A stretch of DNA of 64,000 nucleotides from Lichenostomus cassidix (taxonomy: Eukaryota; Chordata; Aves; Passeriformes; Meliphagidae), in NCBI GenBank assembly GCA_008360975.2, contig CM039211.1, positions 67,794,565 through 67,858,564 on the forward strand, given 5' to 3'. Under the pieces are notes generated by a model. That model saw nothing but the letters and a program-made list of their open reading frames with translations. It ran no database searches and was not told the origin of the DNA. Shown one piece after another: positions 11,701 to 26,700 of this stretch (position 1 is the first letter of the stretch; every line of letters starts with the position of its first letter). The translations under genes were made by a program, and so were the position numbers.

Positions 11701-14700
11701 TTTTCTTGTAAGCAGAGGTTTTCTAAAGAATGAGCAACTGCTTGTCTGGCACTATGGACTGTGGTTCTACCCATTTTGTAAGTAGGAGTTGAAGCCATCC
11801 AATGAATTTATGGAAAAAGTGAAGGACTGAGGCTTCAGCCATTCTTAGGAGATCCCATGAATCAAATACAGTATACATACATGTCTGCTGTGGACTAAAA
11901 GCATTGTGGTCCTTCTATAAGGAAAGTAATGTTCCAGCCCAGGTGATGATGATGATGATAATGATGATGATCTTCCTCACAAGGGAAAAACAGCCAGTGA
12001 TGAATCACCCATCGGTGAGTAAACAGTATTTGTTCTCTTTTTGAATGAGTAGGACTGAAGCTATTTCCTACCTGTTCTCAGAATCAGATTGAACTCTTCT
12101 TGACTTGTTTTCTGAGCCTTCCTTGAAAATGTTTGATGTCATCATGTGCCAGTATAAGGTTTATGGGGAAAGAACATGGTTGAAAAAAGCAGGTGAAGTT
12201 TGAGGATACATTTTCTTCTCCAATGTGAAATTGGAAATAAAGAATGAGAGTGATGTAGGTTTTACACGAGTTCTAAGTAGATGCTGATGCTCAGTTAAGG
12301 ATGCAGATTTTGTCTGAATAAAAATGAAGGCTATTTTTACATTTGTTTTGTTGAAGTTTCCAATATAAACAAGATGAAAATAATTACTGAGGCTCCCACC
12401 AGCCATGTCACAATCCATTTCTCATCCAAATCTAATTTTTTGCTCCCATATTCTCTCTTGGATCCTGCTCTAACTTTTTGATAAGGAAGTCATATATGAA
12501 CAATACAAGTACTGAAATCACCAGTCATCATTCTTGGTCTATAAGAGACAAGCATCGTAAGAAATGATCTTCTTTTTGAAAATACTCCTTCCTGGACTAA
12601 TCAAGAAAAAAAAATTCCGAAAAACAAAAACCAAAACTCCCAAATAAACCAGGAAATCTTGTCAGGAAGGCGCACTGTGAACTATACTAGTCGCTACCTT
12701 TTAACAATTCTCTCATGTCCCAGGGAGTCTCTGAAGTAGATCTATTCTTGGTGCAGCAATGCACAGAATCTTTCCATCTTGCTCTTGCTGACCATTACTT
12801 AGATGGACAACTGCCCACACTTCCCCTTCAGGTTGCTGAACACCCCATTCCTCATTATGGATACATTGGGACAACCCAACACATATAGAAAGGCCTGAAA
12901 CTTTTCTTTTGACTTATTCTGGAAGTTTCTGTTCAGAAGCCAGAAGTGGTGATGAAGAGTTTTGGCCATGATTTTGGAAGGAATATTTTACTTTCTGTGG
13001 AGGCAGCTGTGTGAAAAACAGCTAACCAAACTAAAAGTGAATTGAACAAGAAAACAAACCTCCTCATAGGCAGTGAGTCATTGGGAAAGGAAAAGAAAAG
13101 AAAAAAAATATCTTAGTATCTAGACCAGGAGGCTGTAAACTAGAACTGACCTGTGCTGGGTGGCAAGAGGAGAAAGTAAAGAGTTTAAACATCTCCAGAT
13201 TCAAGCAGCTAATACATTTGTGGTCCTTCCATTGAGACACCTCTATGTTTTCAATGACCACAATGGATAAGGAAATGATTGCCTGGCTTCTTCCTTCAAC
13301 AACATCATGCGAATGAAACACCATCCTATTATAGCAGAGATGCTCATACATTCCTGTGGGTCTGCCAGCTGAACTTTCACCATCTGGAGCCTTCAAAGGC
13401 CTGAATGTTGGAGATCTCAGTGAAGAATCACCTGCAGCTCCTCAGAAGAGTTACAATCAGTCTGTGGGACCTGAAACATACCACAGATTGACTGTGGTCA
13501 ATCTGATCTAATACTGGCTCTGGAGCCTCTGACCAATGACCCATCTGAGCTCTTGATCTACCCTTGGGTAGAAGATGGGAAACTAAGCTTGTGTTTTAAT
13601 TACTGAAATAAGAGAAGTAGAAATATATCTTGAAAACATGGTTTTGAAAATGCCTTTGAATAGAAAAATTAAAGACCTGAGAAAGGCATGATGTTTATTG
13701 GTAGTTTGGACAGGATCTTACTTTAAAGGGATGGGGTAAAAATACGAGCCACCCCTAAAAAAAAGTGTGTTCTGCATTGAATTCAAAGATCCTGTAGCAA
13801 AAATTCCTCTCTCATAAGCATTTTAAAAAATTCAGCAACACAATAATCCTTCTGGAACCTGTTCAGCCATGTCAGAAGATGCACAAAGACCTAGGTGAAG
13901 GATTTACAGTTTCTGAAAACCTGTCTAGAGGAGGATTTTGGAGGGTCAGTAGAGACCTATCTTTACAAGAATCATTTAATTGCACCTTCAAATAGTCAGA
14001 ACACAATCAGATTTTTAGGTCATGTTGTCCAAAAGGAAGAAAATCTCTTTCCTATCAGAGTTCACGGAGCATCTGGACGATGCTTTTAATCATATGGATT
14101 AGCTTTAGGTAGTCGTGGGAGAAGCAGAGAGCTGGACTCTGTGATCCTTGTGGGTTCCTTCCAACTTGAGATATGATTCATAGTGGTGCATGGTGTGAGA
14201 ATGAGAGACAGGGGACATAGATTGAAACAGCCAAGGTTCACACTGAATAACAAGGAAAACCTCTTCACCTTGAAGGCCAGCAAGCATTGGAGGAGGTTGC
14301 TGAAATTCAAACAATTCTTCAACAATTTTCATAGTTTTCAATAACTTGTGTCTGCAAATTTTTATGTTTGTTATTGAATAAACGTGTGTCTAGTACATGT
14401 ATAATGTACCTACCCATGCACATGTTATCTGACACATATATAATGTAAACACTTATATATATGCCATATGACAGATCAGCACTGGGGAGAGCAGAACTGG
14501 TGATGAATTGTTTTTGGGAATTTGAGGTAGATGAAGCCAGAAATGGTTAAGAATTATATACTTGTTTTTATGGGGATCTGCAAGTTGTTGCCCTGATGAC
14601 AGTTTTTTAATTTGTCAATATATGCTATTTGAAGATTTAACTCTTGTCTGGGGATTTTTTGATTTAGGTTTACTTGCTTGAAAAGTGAAGATATGACATG

Positions 14701-17700
14701 CAACCACACATTGAAACAATGATAAAGTTGCAAAATGAAGCACTTGAATTGGAAATGGAAGAAATTATGTTACATATAATATTTTAATTCTGTATTGCTT
14801 TGTATATGCATAAAAGCAATGCTTCTAACCACACATTTCTGTATTTTTCTCTTTCATGGCATCCTTGTTTTAATTACTGTTGAGAATGAATAACATAACA
14901 GGGCAAGGAAAATGGCAATGTATCAGACTTGTTACTGTGAGTGTTGGAATTTAGACAGTAAATAAGACAGGGAAGGGTTGTTTTTGTAGTTGCACAACCA
15001 GATATTGACTTGGAAAACTGGAATTTGTGCGTATTTCTGCCATGACATCCCAGTTATGCTGAATTTATCATATATCACAGAATTACTTCAGTAAGATCTC
15101 TAGGCTGTTTTTTGCTATTAAATAAATAGAGCAGGTTCTGAGTGCCAATGGTACACCATGGCTTGAATCTATGTCATTAAATTCTCTTATCTTTCAAAAA
15201 TGGGTGACACTGTCCTTTCTCATTGATGAGTCATGCCCAAGCAACGTCCAGCCATGGCTTAATTGTCATGGCCCAAATTGACATAGAGGCACAGAAATGT
15301 TAAAAATGTATATTAAATTGTGGCAGAATGATTTTGCAGATATGTGATGCCTCTTTAATTTTCAGTGAAGATGAAGATTTACTGGGTGTTCCTCATCTCT
15401 TGGTGCATAATCTGAGATTTCACTGGCAGAAATACTGCTGCCTGTACCTGCATCTGAAGCAGACAAAAACATAGCATGCCCTGCATTATGCTAAATTCTT
15501 AGAGAAAGGAGGCAAACAGACTGATCAGGCTTGTGGCATCTCAGATTAGGAATCCAAGATCAATAAAGTGTTTTGGATATCTTTCTCTGCCTCATCATCC
15601 CCGTGGTGAAATGAGGACACCACGAGAACCATGAAAATGATGTTACTTAGCTCTGTGAACCTCTCAAATGCTCTGCTGGGAAAGGTCTTAGGAAAGCAGA
15701 TGAAGAAATAGAAATAAATTCATATTCATGGCAGGGTTTGAATATCATGTAGAAGGAAGGCTTGGGGCCAAGCATGAAGATGTGAGATCTATTTAACAGC
15801 TGCTCAGTAACTAATTAGACAAAAGACTTCAAGATGCTGAAGACCAGACCTGCGCAATTGATGAGACAGGGTAGATGGATAAAAAAGTTGAAAAAAGATA
15901 TATGGGGGGGTGGATGGTTGGATGGACTGATAGAGACATCTATTCTACAGCTTAAATTTTCCTTGCACCAGGGAGATCTTGGGAAAACAAAAAATAAACC
16001 CAGATGCCATGGGTAGACAAAATGCTGTAGTGGGTCTGCTGTCTTGCAAGAGGAGAAGGAGTTATGTCTGCACTCCATGAATCCATGACTTTGAATTCAG
16101 AAATGGGCCTGCCCATTGCAGGGGTCATTATTCTGGCTTCTGAACAGAAACTTCTGACTGGAATAAACGTAGCAATAGAACTCCTCCTCTGGTGTTAACA
16201 CTGGTTATTTCTATGAGTCAGATAGTGACCATTTCCCCTTTGAATGTTACTAAAGAAGTAGCCACAATGACCCTGCAGTAATGAGTTCCTCCATCTCATT
16301 ACCCCAGGAGTAGGAGCATTTAAAATGATGGTGTAAGTGTAGGTATGTACACTCACATCCATAAAAAAATCTGGGTAGACTTTATACTTGTGGGGAGAGA
16401 TGGATAGAATAGTGATAGACATGTGGACAGCCAGATAAATAGAAGATAGATTCTGCTAACATATTCTTGTCTAATAAATTGTTGAGCTACAAAAGAAAGC
16501 AGAAGTCCTTGTGTACAATGTATGGATTTTCTTTAATGTGAGTTATTGGGAAAAGACAGAGCTGTCCCTTTAACTGGAGACCTGCAAACAGCTGTTCCTT
16601 ATGCATACATACTTGCTTGGTCTGAAAGTTTTGGTAAGTCAGTGCATAACTGACAGTTAGATTTATCTCCCCAATAAGCAATCAACATTATAATAAAGGA
16701 AAAATGCTTTCAGTGCACCTTTGAGAGTGCATCAGAAATTAATCTAAACATCAAATTAATTATAGTTTGTAAATGAATAGTGGCTCACAGCCCTAATACT
16801 TCTCCCGCTCCTCCTCCTCCCCCTAAAGCCTCCCCCAACCAACTGCAATGGCTGGAGGTGCTGTGAAGAGTGTTTGATGAACAGCTCCTTCTCTTTCTTA
16901 CTCACACAACTCTCTCCTTATCAGCTGGAAGAGTTCCATCCTCACTCTGCAGACCTGAAATCTCGGAGCCTGGCTGTTTTGGAATATGACAGGGAGTAGC
17001 TAGGAAATATTAAACTTCTATGCTTCCTTCCCCTTTTCTCTGAGAGCTCAAAGCACCCCTCTGAGGCTGTTCCCTTCTGCTTGGATTAGTTTTCAGCTGA
17101 GCTGGACACATTATGAATCTCTCCTTGCGTCTCTGGGCTGTGCCAGGTCCTTCAGAGTGGAGAGGACCACAACAAACCAGGGCTGATCTGAACCAAAAAC
17201 GGGTCAGTCAGGCTTAATATGCCTGGAAAATCAGTTCTGTTTTGTTTCAACTCAGGCACTCAAATGAGTGGTTCCTTCCATTGCTCTTTGGGCTTTGATC
17301 TGTAGGCTGGAGCCATGTGGGAATGACAAACAGATTTTCCAGGGCCCTGAAACAAAATGTATTGCCACTAGATCATGTAAAATAAAGGACAAAGCTCAAT
17401 TCCTTAGGCTGCAGGGAGAAAGGATCAGGCAGATACTTTCCTTCGGAAATTTGAAATCATGTTACTAGTAAAAAGAAAAAGAAACAAAAAACAATCATAG
17501 TACTGATAACAGCAGCAAACAGCACTGCATGCCTCAAGTCCTCTCTAATAGTGCATCTATCTGGTGAGAATTTCCTCTTTACCAAAAGAAGAATCAGAAA
17601 AGATACCCCAAAACCCTTTGAAGTGATAAATAACTCTCCTCATCCATGGATCCTAAAGTCCTGTGCAAAGGAGCTGGTGTACTGCTCCAAAAAGAAGGAC

Positions 17701-20700
17701 CCAAGCAGCACAGCTAGGTTGACCTGTGATCACCCATATGGGTTACCAACATGCAACCAGAATTTCTTTCTTTACAACACTTTGCTTCTCTACCTGCTCA
17801 TTTCCCTGGATGAACCCAAGGAGAGTTAGCTTTTTCTTAGTATTTTTTTTTATTAAATGAGAAACTGCCATGTTTGGCAGGGCATATTGGAGGCACATTG
17901 TCAGCAGGTGCTGAACAATATTTTCCTAATGTACCTCAGGGTCCCTTGTTCCACTCCTATGTCTTGTGGAGTGCTGCCAATGCACTTCAGACCTAATATG
18001 CAATGCCCCTGGTCCCAGGGCCCTGCACAGCTTTGCCAGTGTCCTATTCTCTTGACGCATCTTTTTTCTTTCTATTTCAGCTTCCAGATTGAAACTCTGT
18101 AGATCATCACGACCTGCTTGCTGCCTTGCATCTCCCACTCCACCTTTTTTGCCACCACACTGCAGCATTTAACTGCCACGGCATGTTTTTAATAACAGGA
18201 TACAAGTTCTACCCATCCCTCAGCCCTTCTCCTGAGCTTCACCCCCTCCTGTGTTCAGTTCTCATTCCTCACTGCTTTTCTCACTTTTAATCTCTCTCCT
18301 TTGTCTCCCCAGATTCTTTTCATAAGCTAGGAGGAGTTTAGTAGGGGATAGAATTATTTAACAGCAAACTTAATTAACTATTATGACCCTCATCAAGTGA
18401 TGTTATTTTCTCTATTTCGGCATCATCACAGAAGACTGGATGTTTTTCCAAATGAGGTGGCCCATTAGCAACTTTCAAGTGCACTCCCTGCAGGAATCTG
18501 GAAAGAAACTCTATGGTCATATTGTACTAGGAGTCAAACAAGATATTTCCTTTAGGACATATAAACCTATAGTCCTAAGAAGCCCTTGCAGTTTGTAAGC
18601 TAGAATGCTCCTTATTTTGTTTGATGTGAGACATTTCAAAAAGGGTTGGGACATTTTGCCAAAGTGAAAATGCTTGTGGAGTGCACAGAAGAGGGGAAAA
18701 ACATGTGGCACTTCAAGTTGCACCTGGGGTGTCAGAGCATATCAAGCTGAGTGGAGGCAAACCACAGTGTCTCTCTGGGAATAAGAAATGTTGTTCATAG
18801 CCTCCTGGAGTCTTTGTCCCATGGGGAGGAACTGAAGCTGCTACACCAGTGGGTATGGAGAACAGGCACTGCCAAGGAGACATGTAGGGGACAAAGCAGG
18901 GACATGGAGCAGATCTGGCCTGACGGTGTCTGCTGCTCAATGGTGTGCAAAATGTTGGCAGATCCAGGTGCTTATTTCTCTCAGAAAGAGGTGACTGGAG
19001 CAAACCAAGTGTTCCAGTGAAACAATTCCTCCAGCTTAAATTTATCTACATCTTAACTGACACCTTGGGATAACCATTTGACCTCTCCTTCTCCATTCAT
19101 GTTCTCATTTTTCTAATTTCTGACATGTCTTCTTAATTAATACTGCCCCAACCTATCTTGCTCTCTCTGCTCTGTTAAAACATTTTTCTAGAATATGTCT
19201 GTCTCTGTATTTCACTAGCTTCATGTCTTCAAATGATTTCTTTAAATGTGTCTTATGAGACAACCATGAGTGTTCTGGGCTGTGTTGTAGTGTCACCCCA
19301 TGACAGAGGTAGAGTTAGCCATGTGTGGGCAGGGTGAAGAGTTGCTCTTCTCACATTGCCTACTTGCCTTAGCAGCCTTAATAGTGTTGTTTTACTGGAG
19401 TTCTCTTTTAGCCTTGTACACAAACTCTTCACATTTAAACTACCTACATAACCAAGAGGAGAATTATCACCAGAGCCATTGAGACCAGCACAAAGATGTA
19501 ATCCATGTCCTCTGACATTTAGCACACCTACACACAGAATAACTTGCACACATGTAGTGGGAAGGTGAGAGACCCATTGCAAGCTCTGCCTTGAGCAGAG
19601 ACAAGCTCTGGGATCCTGCAGATGTTGACATTCAGGCTGTGGCACACTTTACCTCTGTGCAAGCCTTTCTAGACCAGCCTCTGTGAGAATGGGAGTCACT
19701 GTCTTCAAGGAGTGTCCAAATAAGTTTAATTTTTCCCTGAGTGAGACAATGATTCCTGCTGTGGCCCTGCCATTTCACTGGGAATAGACAGCATGGGCCA
19801 GTTGGAGAAACATGCTGGCTGCAAATGAAGTATGTGGGCAAAGGCTACAGGTGTCAGCTGGGCATTGAGTGAAGAACCAGTGAGAGGAGAGAGAAGGGCA
19901 GAGCGGGGAAGAGCTGTGAAGGTGAAACCACTAAATCTGGATACAAGATGTGGGTAGGACAGTGCCTGAGGAGAAACCCAAGGGGATGCAGATATGGTCA
20001 GTGATGGAGGCTCAGGCCATGGGATAGACAGGGTGTTGGTGAATGGGAAGAAGAAGGATGGTCTGCAGTTGGCCATGTTACAGCTGCATCAGGACAGGGA
20101 CAGGGGGAAAATAAAAGCCAGAGGTTTGAAAAATTGTAAGAGAAAATGAAGGAATTGCATCTAGCCTGGATGTGTGTGGCAGAAGAAAAGTCAAAGGCAA
20201 AGAAGCCTCCCAATCTAAATTACTTTTTTTCAGTGAGAAGTCAGGTTGTTTCTCAGGCAGTCTTACACAGTAGAGCAGGCAGTCCTGCTGAGGAAAACAA
20301 CAGACATACTCTGAGCACTTTCACATTTTATATCAGCTATTGGTGTTTGCTGTAGATGGCATTCCTCACTGCTCCTTGTCAGCCAGGAGACAGTGCCCTC
20401 TGAACTGGGAATGCCAAAGGCTTCCTGACCACTGTGTGGTTTTTTTAGCATGTGCAGGTGCAGAAAGGCTTGTTTCTCATCTCATTTTCTTCCTAACAGT
20501 CCTGTAGCTACCACAACACTATCCTGCCAGCAGTGGCCAAAAGAGATAAATTTGTGTTCAAAACGCAGGCAAGAATTCAGAGCCAAATGGTAAGGAATAA
20601 AACTTGGGTTTGGGTTGGAAGGGACCTCAAAGTTCATCAAGTTCCAACCACCCTTGCCCCGTGCATGGACACCTTCCACCAGGCCAGGCTGCTCCCAGCC

Positions 20701-23700
20701 CCATCCAACCTGTCCTTGAGCACTTCCAGGGATGGGACATCCACAGCTTCTCTGGGCAGCCTGTGCCAGGTCCTCACTTTCTTACAGTCAAGAATTTGTT
20801 CTTTATAACTAAGCTATATCTCCTCTCTTTCACTTTAGAGCCATTGCCCCTTGTCCTGTCTGTGCATGGCTTTGTAAAAAGTCCACCTCAGCTCTCCTGC
20901 AGCCTCTTTAAATACTGGTGCTACAAGTTTTCCCTGGAGATTTCTCCAGCCTGAACAGCCCCAGTTCTCTCATTCTGTCTTCATAGGAATGGTGATCCAG
21001 CCCCCTGATCATCTTTGTGGCCCTCCAAAATTCTATTTTGACATGCTGCTCTACTGACTCATTCCGTTTGTTCCAGCTGCTCACAGGTTGTTCAACAGTG
21101 AGACAAAAGCAACAAATAAAGTTTTTTCTTTTCCCGTGGAAGAAAACATGGTGACATTTTTCTCCACAGAATTTTTAAAGTTTGTCTAAAGCAGGACTTC
21201 TTGACAATTTCTCTACAACCTGGGGCTAAACTCTGTTACAGCAATTTATTTGGGATCTGCATAGCAGATATATTTTAAAAGGTCATATAATAGTGGAATA
21301 TCTTTCTGGGGCCAGACAGAATTGTCCCCCCAGGCTAGCAGTTGGAGAGCTCTAGCTGCACTAAAAAAAAAGTGAAATAGAATGCAAATGCTATGTTCTT
21401 ACATGTTGAGTTTTGGGAAATGTTTAAGCAGAAAAGAAGGAATTTTCTTACTTTCAAAGTTAATAAAATCCCTTCTTTTTCTTTACGAAAAAGTAATTTA
21501 TTTTTCTATTTAAATTTATTTCCTGAACAAAAATGCCAGCTTCAGTAGACTTAGGAAAACAAATCAAAGGCCTGATTTCCTCTAATACCTTTTATATTTT
21601 TACATTGCTTTAAAGCTGAAGGTCAGGAGGGTGGGAGGTTTTGAAAAGCAGCGTAACCTACCTGTGATAGTTAGCTACCTGTGCTTCTGCCATTTCTATC
21701 CTTCTGGAGGTGGTGGACATGGAAGCATAGTTAACATATTTGCCTGAAACCAGCAGTCACAGCAGACACTCAGCTCTCCGGGAAACTGGGTGAGATCCAG
21801 AGAAAACTATGACTTGACCCCTGGGACCCCAAACTGACTGCATTTGGGTATTTGTGTCTCAGAACCTAATATAATGTGACTGAGATCCACCAGCAGTCTC
21901 TAATTCCTTCTTTTCCTTGTCTGTGTGCTTGAGTCCGCACTTCCAAAGGGCATCTTCTTATTTCAGCCTTCAATATCCCACAATTAGTTTTGGAGTTCAC
22001 TTCATCCAATAAGTTGGTGTTTGATTTCTCACAGTAAGACTCAAGAAAAATTTCTGCTAAGACACCTCAATTCCTGCTTAACTCTCAACCTCTGTCTCAC
22101 AGTATCTCAGAATATCTCAGGATATCTCAGGTCCAAACCCCTTCCCAAATATTGTGTATGTGTTGTGTCCTCATGAGCCTCATAGCCATTAGCCTTTGAA
22201 CTGAGTCAGGATAAGGCTCTCAGCTGTCCTGAAGGCATTCTCCCTTGCTGGGCTTGGCTCTTGCTTAATTTCTGCATTGACTTGCCAATATGTGCAGAAC
22301 CAGGCCCAGAATTCCTCTAAACATCAATGACAATTTCACTGCCAAAAGTCCATTTCTGACCCATGGATCTGCTTGGAGCGTTAGTTTCAGTGTCACCTAG
22401 AGCTTTGCTGGTCTGCTCAACTTGTTATGAGATTATTTTATATCTATGTATATAATTTATAAATAAAAAGCAGGTGGCCACTGGATTCATAGGGGCTATT
22501 TCATAGTTTTGAGTCCTAATTTGAATTTCCCAACTGCCTCTGCACACCAGACTCTTTGTCCTTCATTCCTCTAGTGCTGCAGAGCGCAGCAACCCAGTGA
22601 CTCCTGGTGATGGGGAGAGCTGCGTCCCTCTCATCAGGGGTCAGGGTTCCTTCAAACAGAAGGGAAAATAGCCTGTTCAGACCCTCTACGAATGGACAGG
22701 AGCAGCTGTACATGGAGAAAGGGCACAAAACTCTCGAAGTACTCTCTGACGTGCACCATGGGTAGCAAGGGATGAGGTAAGAGATTTGTGAGGTGGGCTG
22801 TTCAGGAGGAGAAAGGGGAAGGCAGCATGGAAAGAAAGCATAGTGTGGAGATTGAGAGTGGTTTTAAAATCAAATGAAAACTCCAGTGACTCTTAGTTCT
22901 GGAAGTTTGCCTGAGAGACAGAGTCCAGATTAGCTGCAAGTAACAGGAAATGAAAAGCAATAGTTTGTTCTGTTACACTTCCCAGGGTGGGTCTGCAAGG
23001 GGCACAGGATGGCAGAGGATCAAAAATTACAGATCCCAGTTGTGGGCACATGGCTGGGAGACATCCCCTCTCCACCAGGTACGATGGCATAAATGTGGCT
23101 GGGTCCCCATGCTGCCACACTGCCAGAAGGGACCCTCAACAGCCTCAGCTTTGCAAATGGTGGCGTCCCACTGAGAGCCCATACACACATCAGCCCACGG
23201 CTGTTGGCTGGCTGAGGGTGCAGCTCAGGGTGACCCTGCCTGGGGCTCACAGGCAGCTCAGGCTGTGCTGTTTCTCTGCTCCAGCAGTGAGGCCAGAGCT
23301 GTGTGAGCTGGGTGCAGCTTTGGAACCTCTTAGCCTCCTGCCAGCTGAGGCACAAGCTTACCTTGGTCCCTCAGTATCTGCTGGGGTCCCGTGGGCTCAG
23401 AGTGTGTCTCAATGTGATCCACCAAGAAGCCATCACCCCCAGACCAGGTTCTCAGCTGATGCTCAGCCCTTATCCCCTTGCAGTCTAATGCCTCACAGCT
23501 GCAGGAAAGCTGCCCCCACAATTCTGTCTTCCCTTCAACCCCAGGACCTGTTTCCCCTTTCCTTTAGGCACAGAAATTCCCCTTCTATAACGTGCTCCCT
23601 CTGCTGATCTCATCAACATTTCACCTATGCCCAGCTCCCTCCATTTTGCTCCAGGTGCTTTAGTCTTTCCTGTACCCTCCCCACCTCCCCTTACAAGGGG

Positions 23701-26700
23701 GGATATTTTCTGACCCCTCCAGTGTCTGCAGCATCCTGCTGCTGGTGAGATGCCAAACCTCCACCTCTAAGCAGCACACACAACTCTGAGCATGAGACAA
23801 TCAGGAGAGAAAGAGGGAAGGGGGAAAGTATTGACAGGAGTAAATTGAGAGAAATCATAAAGCTTAAGCAGAAAGAAAGCAGTTTGAAAGGTAAAGTATT
23901 CAGAGAAAGCCCTTTCCTGGATGAATCTAATTGTTTTGTTATCTTTACCCACCAAAGCATTTACTTTGGTTTGTCGCCCGATCCACAAACACTTTCGAGG
24001 AGATGACATTACCGAAAGGCAGGAACATCTGCATCAGCTCAGCATCCCCAAACTCCTGGGGCAGATGGTAGATAAACAGGTTACAGCCCTCTGGTCCTAT
24101 CAAGAGAAAAAGAAGACCCATGAATGAAGAGAAATAGAATACGAGAAAGCACGTGGCAGAGATTTACTTCGGCATCTTCTCTCTCCTACTGGTGAGTGGT
24201 CACGTTAGGAAGCAGCCTGTAGACTCAGAGGAATGGACAAAGTAGAAGACCAGGAACTCAAGAAGTCACCTAGAGGCTATGGCAACTTCAATAGCCTTCC
24301 CAGAACACCAGGATAAAATATATATAAAGAGGAATGCACCAGCACATGTGGCCATGGAAAGAGCAGAATAGAGGAATAAGAACACAAGGAATGAAAGAAT
24401 ATGGTTCATAGATTTTCTTTGTTCCTCATAATCTTATTTAATCAGTAGAGTTTTGGGTGACCCACACTATCCCTTGCCTCTTCCCAGTGTCTGCATGCAG
24501 ATTTTTCATTGTCCTTCTTGAATCTGTGTGATGACAATAACATCACAGGGATGATGATGATAAGCAGAAAGATATGCACAAACCCACAGGTTTATTTGGT
24601 TTGTAGAATTTTGCATTCTTCCCCCCAGCTTGACTCAGCCTGAAGGCTCCACCAGATCTGGGCAGTTAGGTCATGTCCTCCATTCGAGAGGGTTCTTCAG
24701 GAGAGAGTATAGGTGGATTTAAATCCAAACTACTAGACGAGAGGAATTGGCTTTTTTGCCTCAATTCTGTAACATATACTCTTACTGACTTCAGAGGGTG
24801 TTTTGGAAAACATCCAGAGAGGAGTCTTTAGCTGGAATATGAAGTTAAAGTAGAGACCCTCAAAAAATATTCTGTTGAAATTTTTGGGGCACAAGAGGGC
24901 AAACCTGCCTCTAGTCAAATAGCCTAGAATGAAACTCTTCAACCTGACTTTTATTTTTATGCATGCTGTCCTTGAGCAACAGTCAAAAGGGGGCAGGTGT
25001 GTCCAAGTGGTTTTGTTGAAAAAATTAAACATTTAAAATTTTTGCAGTGTTCAATAGAAGAAAACTGTACAGTTTGAGGAGGCAGGGATTGTTTTTTTCA
25101 TCCTCTTATTTCTAAAAGTACTTCCAGCTGCTGCCCAGCTCTGCACTGACCTCGACAGGTAACTCCAGCTCGGCTTTACTCAGAGGGGTCGAGATGAAGG
25201 GGATACTTTATGTGTCCTTTGCCAAAAGGGTTAGAGGTCAGAGAGAAGGAGGGTTTCCTCCTTCCCCCTAGCCCATGTGCCTACAACCCTGTGACCTGAC
25301 TCAGTCAACTTTCCCCTTTTTATGTCTGGGGCACAGTGTGGGGATGGAAAGGGTTTTTTAATACTCTCGTTTTCTTCATCAGGGCATAATTACAGTGTCA
25401 TAACACAGCAAATTACAACTTTGCCTTTCCTGTTAGGGAGAGGAGCTCGCCTAGATGCTCCCACCTTTTATTACCCATTACTCATCCCCCCGGCTGGCAA
25501 GAGAAGTACGGCGAAGTCAGGATTCTGGCAGATGCCCATTTAAAGCTCATTAAAATTCCTGGGCCTCAGCATGATTGAAGTCACAGGCTCTCCACATTTC
25601 CTTTTGGATTAATGGAAAATGAAGCCCTAATGAATATTTGCTAAGCACAATTTTCCCCACTAATTTGCTAAAAGGACTGTCATGAAGGAACAGCTGATCC
25701 TTTGCATCTTGTGCATTTCCTAAAGGTCATGAGGATGGTAACAGGGTTTCTTCCAAATGGGGGGGATAGTGGTATGGTGGGATAATTAACTAATTAGGCA
25801 CCCGGTCATCTGCTTAGCTAAATTACTTTTGAACCTCAGTGGCCCATAATCAGGCTCCCCTATTTCATGCCAAGCTTTTCCAGCTTCCCCCCAGCTCCCG
25901 TCTGCCTCTTCTTTAGTCTTCTCACTGAGCAGCTCTCCCTTTTCCAATCCTTGCTGCCATCCATTTCCACACAATATAGAGTTATTGGCATAATAAGCTA
26001 GATATGAAACAGTCTGAAAGTGTTAAACAAACACTAACCCCCTTAGGTGTCTGTTAAAATTGAGAAAATTCTGCCCAGGAGCAGACCATGGTCCAGAATA
26101 ACAGGGAAAAAATTCATTCCTTCATCTGAACGTGCCCCAGAGCACTTCTGCTGTGGGATTTGAGATCCACGTTATAATAAAATGGGTAAAATTTTGGCTT
26201 TGCTGCAGTTGGTGGCAAAATTCCCACTGACATCACCAGAGCCAGCAGTTTGCACTGTTAAACTGGCCAATTCTTTCAAAAATACCAGCTGCATTTCCTG
26301 GGGTCTTGGATGTGTTGTGCATGAGTAGGGATTCTGCCTGTGTGTGCTGAGAAACACCTACCAAGGCATAAGGCAGACCATGAGGCACACAACTTTAACA
26401 ATATGACCTTTAGCCTGGGCTCAAGGAGAGAACAACCCTTGCTTCACCTTGAAATAAACTTTTCCACACAAGAGTCAGAGACCAAGAGGAAGAGACCAAG
26501 GGAGGGTGTGAAAAAGCAGGGACAATCCTCAAAGTCCAGCTCAGCTCTGAAATGTGCCTGTGAAACCTGTGGCTTCTCTTCCTGACCCAGACATTCAAGG
26601 CCAAACTCACTTTGTTCCCAGCTACTGAGGGCTTTTCCTAACTGACAGTGCTGAAAACTGCACTTGACAAAAAAAATTGGGATAGTTTGATTTTTTTTAA

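Larger units (their letters stand above)
2734..23952 (-). other. CELF4: CELF4 last intron (21.2 kb, splits RRM3)
   Basis: This is the largest complete intron in the window; it interrupts the RNP1 motif between KCFG and FVSF. It contains CR1 fragments near 8.3, 9.2-10.5, 11.4, 14.1, 14.3 and 20.8 kb, a 17-C homopolymer at 6.9 kb, a GAT microsatellite at 11.95 kb and a three-unit 10-bp repeat at 22.1 kb. A GC-rich block at 23.0-23.6 kb carries a long chance frame. I see no further exon of CELF4 or another gene. Confidence 0.85.

Noticed and set aside
22987..23607. 206-codon plus-strand open frame
   Set aside because: It lies in a GC-rich intronic block with few stop codons. The product has no recognisable domain and no splice or promoter context.
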